From NCBI GenBank assembly GCA_030685235.1, contig MU839128.1:124001-188000 (forward strand): a stretch of DNA of 64,000 nt, read 5' to 3'. This stretch comes from Copromyces sp. CBS 386.78 (taxonomy: Eukaryota; Ascomycota; Sordariomycetes; Sordariales; Sordariaceae). Below, one piece after another: positions 58,550 through 64,000 of this stretch. The translations under genes and the position numbers were made by a program. The first letter of the stretch is position 1; each line of letters opens with the position of its first letter. The notes under the pieces were generated by a model that was not told the DNA's origin, ran no database searches, and saw only the letters and a list, made by a program, of their open reading frames with translations.

Positions 58550-61500
58550 CCTTATTCTTTTTCTCGAAATCCTCTAGTAAAATGCCTGCTTCGTCTCCCA
58601 ATTGCTTTAGGCTTACCCAGTACTCGTATTCAGCGCTTAATCCTTCGTATCCTACTAAATATTTACCGGCCTTTTCGCGCAAGATTACGCGCTTATAATT
58701 TTAAATTACTATTGGTCCGGCTTAGGGTAATTATTTACCGTAAACATTAAATAGGGCTGGCTCGAAATAATTAACGGATATAACGTTATATATTTTCCAA
58801 ATTAGGGGTAAATTTAATCTATACGCCAATTACCTAATTCGTTCAACAATTTTCAATAGCCTAGCGTATTACGGTCCAAATTTCCGTAATTTTATTACTT
58901 TCGGTACTATATATCCTTTGTAAAGGCGTAGTAGGATTTAATCGCCGGCGTTAAAGAATTTTGGTTATCGTTATTTATTATAATTATATTTAATATTTAT
59001 CGTTACTAATTTAATATTATTTTACATAGAAATATATTAATTAGGCAATTTAATACCTAATATCGCCTCCTTACTATTAATTAAATTTAGGACTAGATTT
59101 AGGGTAAACCCTAAAGTTACTTCGTTTAGACTTACTCCTATTACTGTTAATTTAGTGTTATTGTATTCGAATTAGAATCGCGGGATAATTCCGTCCTAAT
59201 TATTAGGTTTTTTAAAGCAATTAATATAATACTTGAGCGCGCTTTAAATAATCTAGATTAAACGTTTAATTACTTCGTTTATTTATAAATAGTATATTAT
59301 TAAATATAGTAATTGTATTCTAAGTCTATACTTATATTTTGCCTAAAATCCAAAAAGAAATTTAGGATTTCGGTCTAAAATTACTACTTTCAATATTTCT
59401 TAATTATAGGATAATAGGGTTATATATAGAGTGTCCGCCTATTACTCCGCTATTTATATTATTTTACTTAGAAATAATAAAATTTATTTAGTAAATTTAT
59501 TAATTACTACTATAATAGTATCGTAGCCTTAGTTCGATATTAGGAATTTAAAGATAAAATTAATATTAATTATATAGTATGGGTAGGATAGATTGAAAAT
59601 TAATTATATATTACTATATAGCTTATACTTTTTCTTATTAAGGATTTAATAAGTCGGGCATCCTTTAAAATAACGTTTGAACTCTTATATTCCGTATAGT
59701 ATATAAAATTAATTAAAGTATAATATTAAACGGTTAAAGCCGAAGTAGTTTTAACCGTAGATAATTTTAAATATTTTAAGGTAATAAATTCTAAGTATAT
59801 AGAATCGTTTCTACCCGTCCTCGGTTTTCTATAATAGACCGTCCTACTATTCGAATAGTAGTATTATAGTATTGTAACCTAATAAAAAGTTGGCGCTTAA
59901 CGTTTAGCTTAATCGTTTTTAAAACGGATTTATTTTATAGCCGTCGATTATTTTGCGTTAGAAAGTCGGGTTTATTTAAATTAAAATTATTATAAATTCT
60001 TATTCTAAGTTAATAACGGCTTTGGGGTCTAGGGCGCCGTTTTGATAGAGTACTTAGTAAACTACCTATCGTTTATTATAATCGTTTAGAAAGTATTTTA
60101 ATCCGCCTTTAATAATTAAATTTAATAGGTTATTATTTTAATAAAGTTTAAATAGGGCGTCTAGGACGATATAAAATTTATTAGGCTTATAAATAATATT
60201 AATATTGCGTTTAAAAGTATTAGCGTATTCTATTATTCTTAAGAATTTTTTATTAAATATATTTAATAACGTCGAATTAATAATATTTACGCTTTAACGG
60301 ACTAAATTAATAATAATTTTATAATCGGTATATATAGTTACTAGCGGAACCCGGGTTATATTAATCTATTTATAGTATTTAATTAAGGTTTAAACTAAAT
60401 TTAGGACTTCTATTTCTATTAATTAATATCGTTTTTCGGCTATTATTAAAACTTAAGAAATGAAAGTACTATCTTATATTAATTTGCGTAAGGGGTATAC
60501 GGTAATTAAGCCTAAATTATTTCGTAATTAATTGACTTTATTATTTCGGATATAGTATATTTCAATACTAATACTATATTTAAATATATTAAAGTCGATA
60601 AATAGCGGTCTTGTAGGTACGAAAATTTAGAGGGTAGTATTCTTAATTAGTGCCGTTTTTACGGCGTTAAAGGATATTAATTCTTCCTTTATAAGTAGAA
60701 CTAAAACTACCGCTCCTGCCCAAGTTTTGCGCTTAACGCCTTTATAGCCGTATTAGCGTAATATTATAATTTTCCTTTTTTCGAGCGGATTAATAATAAT
60801 ATTATATAAGGGAACGTTTTTACGTAAATAGGTTACTAAACCGATAAAATAATTTAATTAAATTAATATCGTTAAGAATATTAATCTAATAATTATTACC
60901 AATTTTTCCTAAATTATAAATATTTTAAATCCGTTAATTAAGCGGCCTAAAACTATTACGTTCGGGAAGGCTACGAAAAGTTTTAATAAACTTATAAATA
61001 TATTTCGCTCCTAGAAGCGTTAGAATATTTAATATAAGTCTTTAATATATTACTCTAAAGTTATTAAACTAATTATAATATTATCGTAATAAGATTCCGC
61101 GGCGTTAATATCTATAAATATTAAATTTATTTAGCATTAAACGTAGGCGTTTAAATTTCTATAGCCTATTATTACGTAATTAAATATAAATTAACCTTCG
61201 GATATTATAATTATAAATACTTATCTAAATTTAGGGTAGACTCGCTATTAATAATAAAAGGCAATAATATTTATAATAGTAATAAAGTTTACGTTTTTTA
61301 CAATAATATTACCGATAATTTCCTCTTATATTTTTATTAAATATATATTAAGAATAATATTTTTATTAAAGGTTTATATATTAACGACTATCCGGCCTTT
61401 TTTTAATACCGTCTAGTGTTATCCTCTATACAACGAATATTAAGAACGAAAACGGTATTTAATACCTAATTTTAGTAATTTTTTCGTCTTCGAAGAGTAT
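58550..61500 (-). pseudogene. Gypsy-C pol remnant with integrase chromodomain
   Basis: Minus strand. The C terminus (58690-58555) is almost unmutated and reads as a chromodomain: REKAGKYLVGYEGLSAEYEYW, then SLKQLGDEAGILLEDFEKK. Such domains target chromovirus integrases to heterochromatic histone marks. RNase H end near 60340-60090 reads IYTDYKIIINLVR, RIIEYANTFKRNINIIYKPNKFYIVLDALFKL (ancestral YTDHKxxxNL ... HxPGKxNxVPDALSRL). RT lies roughly 61500-60700. Integrase core between about 60000 and 58950 is inferred from order. Many RIP stops. Confidence 0.75.
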
Positions 61501-64000
61501 TTTAATTTAAATTTGAATAATATCCTTTACTATTAGTCCCTACGGGTAAATTTTAGTATATTTTAATATTTTTATATATTAATTAGGCTTAAAATTAATA
61601 CGTATTTATTCGTCCTATAATATATCTATAAAGCCTTTATCTTTAAAGACGTCTTTAAATTCGTTAAATAGCTTGGATATTATTTTTATAAATTCGGGGC
61701 TTAAATTGTAAATTCGGATGCTAATTTTATATATATAGATTTGCAATTTAATAATTTTGATTAAATTTGGTACGTATTTTTCGAATAAATAATATACGAA
61801 GGTTGCAGCTTCTATTCTATTTTCTTCGCTAATTTCTACCGCGAAATAATCGGGATTAATTAAAATAAAGTAGCCGAATTATTAATTATCGTAAATTTTA
61901 ATATAATAAGGGTAAGGATTATATACGGTAATAGTTTTTAATAATTTAATCGTTAATAATATATAAATACTAAAATGATTCTCGCAATTTATAGGTTTAA
62001 AAATATAATCCTACGTATTATTAATTTCAGTATAATTAATAGTTAAAGCGGTAGAAAACTTAGGAATAAATCGAATTAGTCCTATAGCATAGACGTTAAT
62101 ATTAAATTTTTGCCTACTTTTATTTCTATTAGAATTTTAACCTTATATAAAGTAATATAGGCGCGGCAATTTAATATAAAAATATTTATACCTTCAGGGC
62201 TTAAAATATTTATACCAATTAATATACGGGCGGCTAAATCGTTAACGAAGGAGACCTCTCGCTTAATTCGGGCTATTATCCGTCGGCCCGGATTATTAAA
62301 GTCTAATCCTTAAAAATATATTAATAAAATAATATAATTTTAGGACTTATAATAGTTATTACCGATTCTTCGTATTATTAATAAAATCGACCTTTTTCTA
62401 ATAAAGATATTAAGGTAAAATTCTTTAATTTAACGCCTATTAGCAAAAGATTGTAAATAGCCTATATGCGTATATACATTATATTTAATAAAATAGTCGC
62501 TAGGATTAAATATAATTTAAAATTATAAATAAATTTAGGTTTTGAAGCCGAAATTTGTACTAATATTAGGCTTTGCGTTAATTATTAATCTTTTAATAAG
62601 TAATAATAATTGCTTCTTTAGCGCGCCCTCCAATACTACCTCTATTACCGAAAGCGCTTAACGTTTCCTAAATAGACTTACCGTTAATTAGTAATTGCAT
62701 TAATCGCTATCTTATTATCAGCTTACTATTAAGGCTAGATTTGTCGTTAAAGCTAGATTTGCGGTTAATTAGTAATTATATTAATTACTATTCTATTATT
62801 AGCGTATATTACTTCAAAAAGTCTAGCGGTAAATCTAATTTTCCCGTAACGTAATACGGCGTATTAATAAAATTTATTTCTACTAAGAAAATTTTGAAGG
62901 TAATAATAGTATTAATACGCGGCCGGGGCGCTTTTTATAATTATAAAATAATACACGTCCTTTTAAACTTCGTTATAAATATAATTATCGTTAATATAAT
63001 TCGCGTTTAAATTATTAATAAGTAATTATTCGTTTACTTCGGTTATATTTTGAATATAGGTTTAATAAAATTCGGCAAATTTAAGAGCTATTTTATTAAT
63101 TACCTACTCAACGTCGGCGTAATATCTTCTACCTCTATTAAGGTGGGCCGGTAGTCGGCGATTCTTAAGGATTAGAGGTTACCGTAGTCGATTAGCTAGG
63201 TTGAAGTTGCCGTACGGAGTTAGGTTAGAATTACCGTATAAAATTAGATTAGAATTGCCGTACGAAGTCGGGTTAGAATTATTATACGGGGTGTATAAGG
63301 GCCTATTTGCGATTTAATTCTAAGTCTAATTTAATTAGCCCGAAGTTTAAAGAGTTTAATTAGAGTACCCGGTCTAATTGTAAGTCGGGTTAACGTAATT
63401 ATAATTTTAGTTATTAGGATTCTACTTATTAAAAATACTTCGTTAATTTTAATTAACATAGTTATTTTAACGTTAGGGTTAAATCTTTAATAAATTAAAC
63501 GCTAGTTTTTAATATTAAATTCTATATTTTAAAATATTTTCCCTATCCTAAATATTTTTAAAGAAGGCGCTTAATATTATATTTATTTTTAACTTATCTA
63601 ATTCGGATTGGATTTCGCCGTTAAAAGCCTTAAAAGCGGTAATTATTTAAGCGTACTTTAGAAAATCGTAAGCCCTAGCGTTTTTAATAACCGTTTAAAT
63701 AAACGAAGTAATATCCTTCCTATTTACTATATTATATAAAGTAAATTTAAATTTACGAAAATAATTTATTACGTTTAAATAATCGATTTTAAAACGTTTT
63801 TTCAACTTATTATAAATAATTTCAATTCGTCCTATTAATAGGAGCTCTCGGTTATCGTTAGAAAGGACGTAGGAATATTAAATTAGCGCTAAGCCCTATA
63901 AGTACTAAATTTAAACTTTTTAAACTTCCTTTTCGCTATATATTTTTTCGAAGGTAAAAAGTCTATTATAAAACGCGTATATATCATAATATTTAATATC

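Larger units (their letters stand above)
58287..64000 (-). mobile_element. Gypsy-C LTR retrotransposon (3' portion), RIP-degraded
   Basis: Minus-strand Ty3/Gypsy element entering from the right edge. From its 3' end: LTR 58287-58484, polypurine tract with G8 (58485-58503 region, minus strand), integrase with C-terminal chromodomain, RNase H and RT. The 5' end lies outside the window. RIP is light near 58287-58690 and heavy beyond about 58700. Confidence 0.88.

Noticed and set aside
1..64000. CRISPR arrays, bacterial operons or horizontally acquired bacterial genes
   Set aside because: All intact genes are typical intron-bearing fungal genes. Repeats are LTRs and RIPped transposons, with no spaced direct-repeat array.

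Overview
This window comes from the nuclear genome of a filamentous ascomycete, most likely a Sordariomycete. The protein-coding genes have short introns (54-129 bp) with GT..AG ends and CTNAC-like branch sites. A telomere-type TTAGGG array is present, and the encoded proteins match Pezizomycotina families. About 30 kb at both ends and in the middle is extremely AT-rich, TpA-rich transposon DNA. There the reading frames can only be followed by treating TAG/TAA/TGA as former Gln/Arg/Trp codons, which is the signature of repeat-induced point mutation (RIP). Species was not determined.

Layout. 1-19711 is a three-level nest of LTR retrotransposons. Copia-1 (+, 16060-19711 visible) was hit by Gypsy-A (-, 1-2550 and 12237-16059), and Gypsy-A was hit by Gypsy-B (+, 2551-12236, complete, 194-bp LTRs, AAAAA target duplication). 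A gene block follows: RAD50 (+) and the PP4 regulatory subunit PSY4/PPP4R2 (-), convergent. A second, full-length copy of the same Copia family (27578-33006, 174-bp LTRs, GATAT target duplication) sits 174 bp upstream of the PSY4 start codon and separates the gene from its ancestral promoter. From 33012 to 58286 lies ordinary gene-dense DNA: a UPF0658 Golgi membrane protein (+), the GID/CTLH E3 ligase subunit RMD5 (-), a STB6-like Sin3-binding protein (+), the phosphoinositide phosphatase SAC1 (-), a Rab5 GTPase (+), MIC60/mitofilin (+), two folylpolyglutamate synthase paralogues facing each other (+ and -), and an intron-bearing tRNA-Leu(CAG). From 58287 to the end is a third RIP-degraded Gypsy element (Gypsy-C, -).

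Functional themes. RAD50 and PSY4 both belong to the DNA-damage response (break processing; phosphatase reset of checkpoint marks). SAC1 and Rab5 share one divergent promoter region and both act in phosphoinositide/endosomal trafficking. The two folate genes each carry a putative mitochondrial presequence followed by an internal ATG, suggesting dual targeting. The RMD5-STB6 intergenic region holds a small composite insertion: a 33-bp inverted-repeat pair around a degraded tRNA-like (SINE-like) sequence whose tail ends in three telomeric repeats.

Most notable for a second look: the nested-transposon reconstruction, the Copia insertion in the PSY4 leader with a sharp RIP boundary inside the LTRs, an extra open-frame domain downstream of pol in Gypsy-B, the tRNA-like/telomere-repeat element, and the back-to-back folylpolyglutamate synthase paralogues. 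Coordinates of intact genes and LTRs are read base by base. Boundaries of decayed coding regions inside the transposons are approximate.
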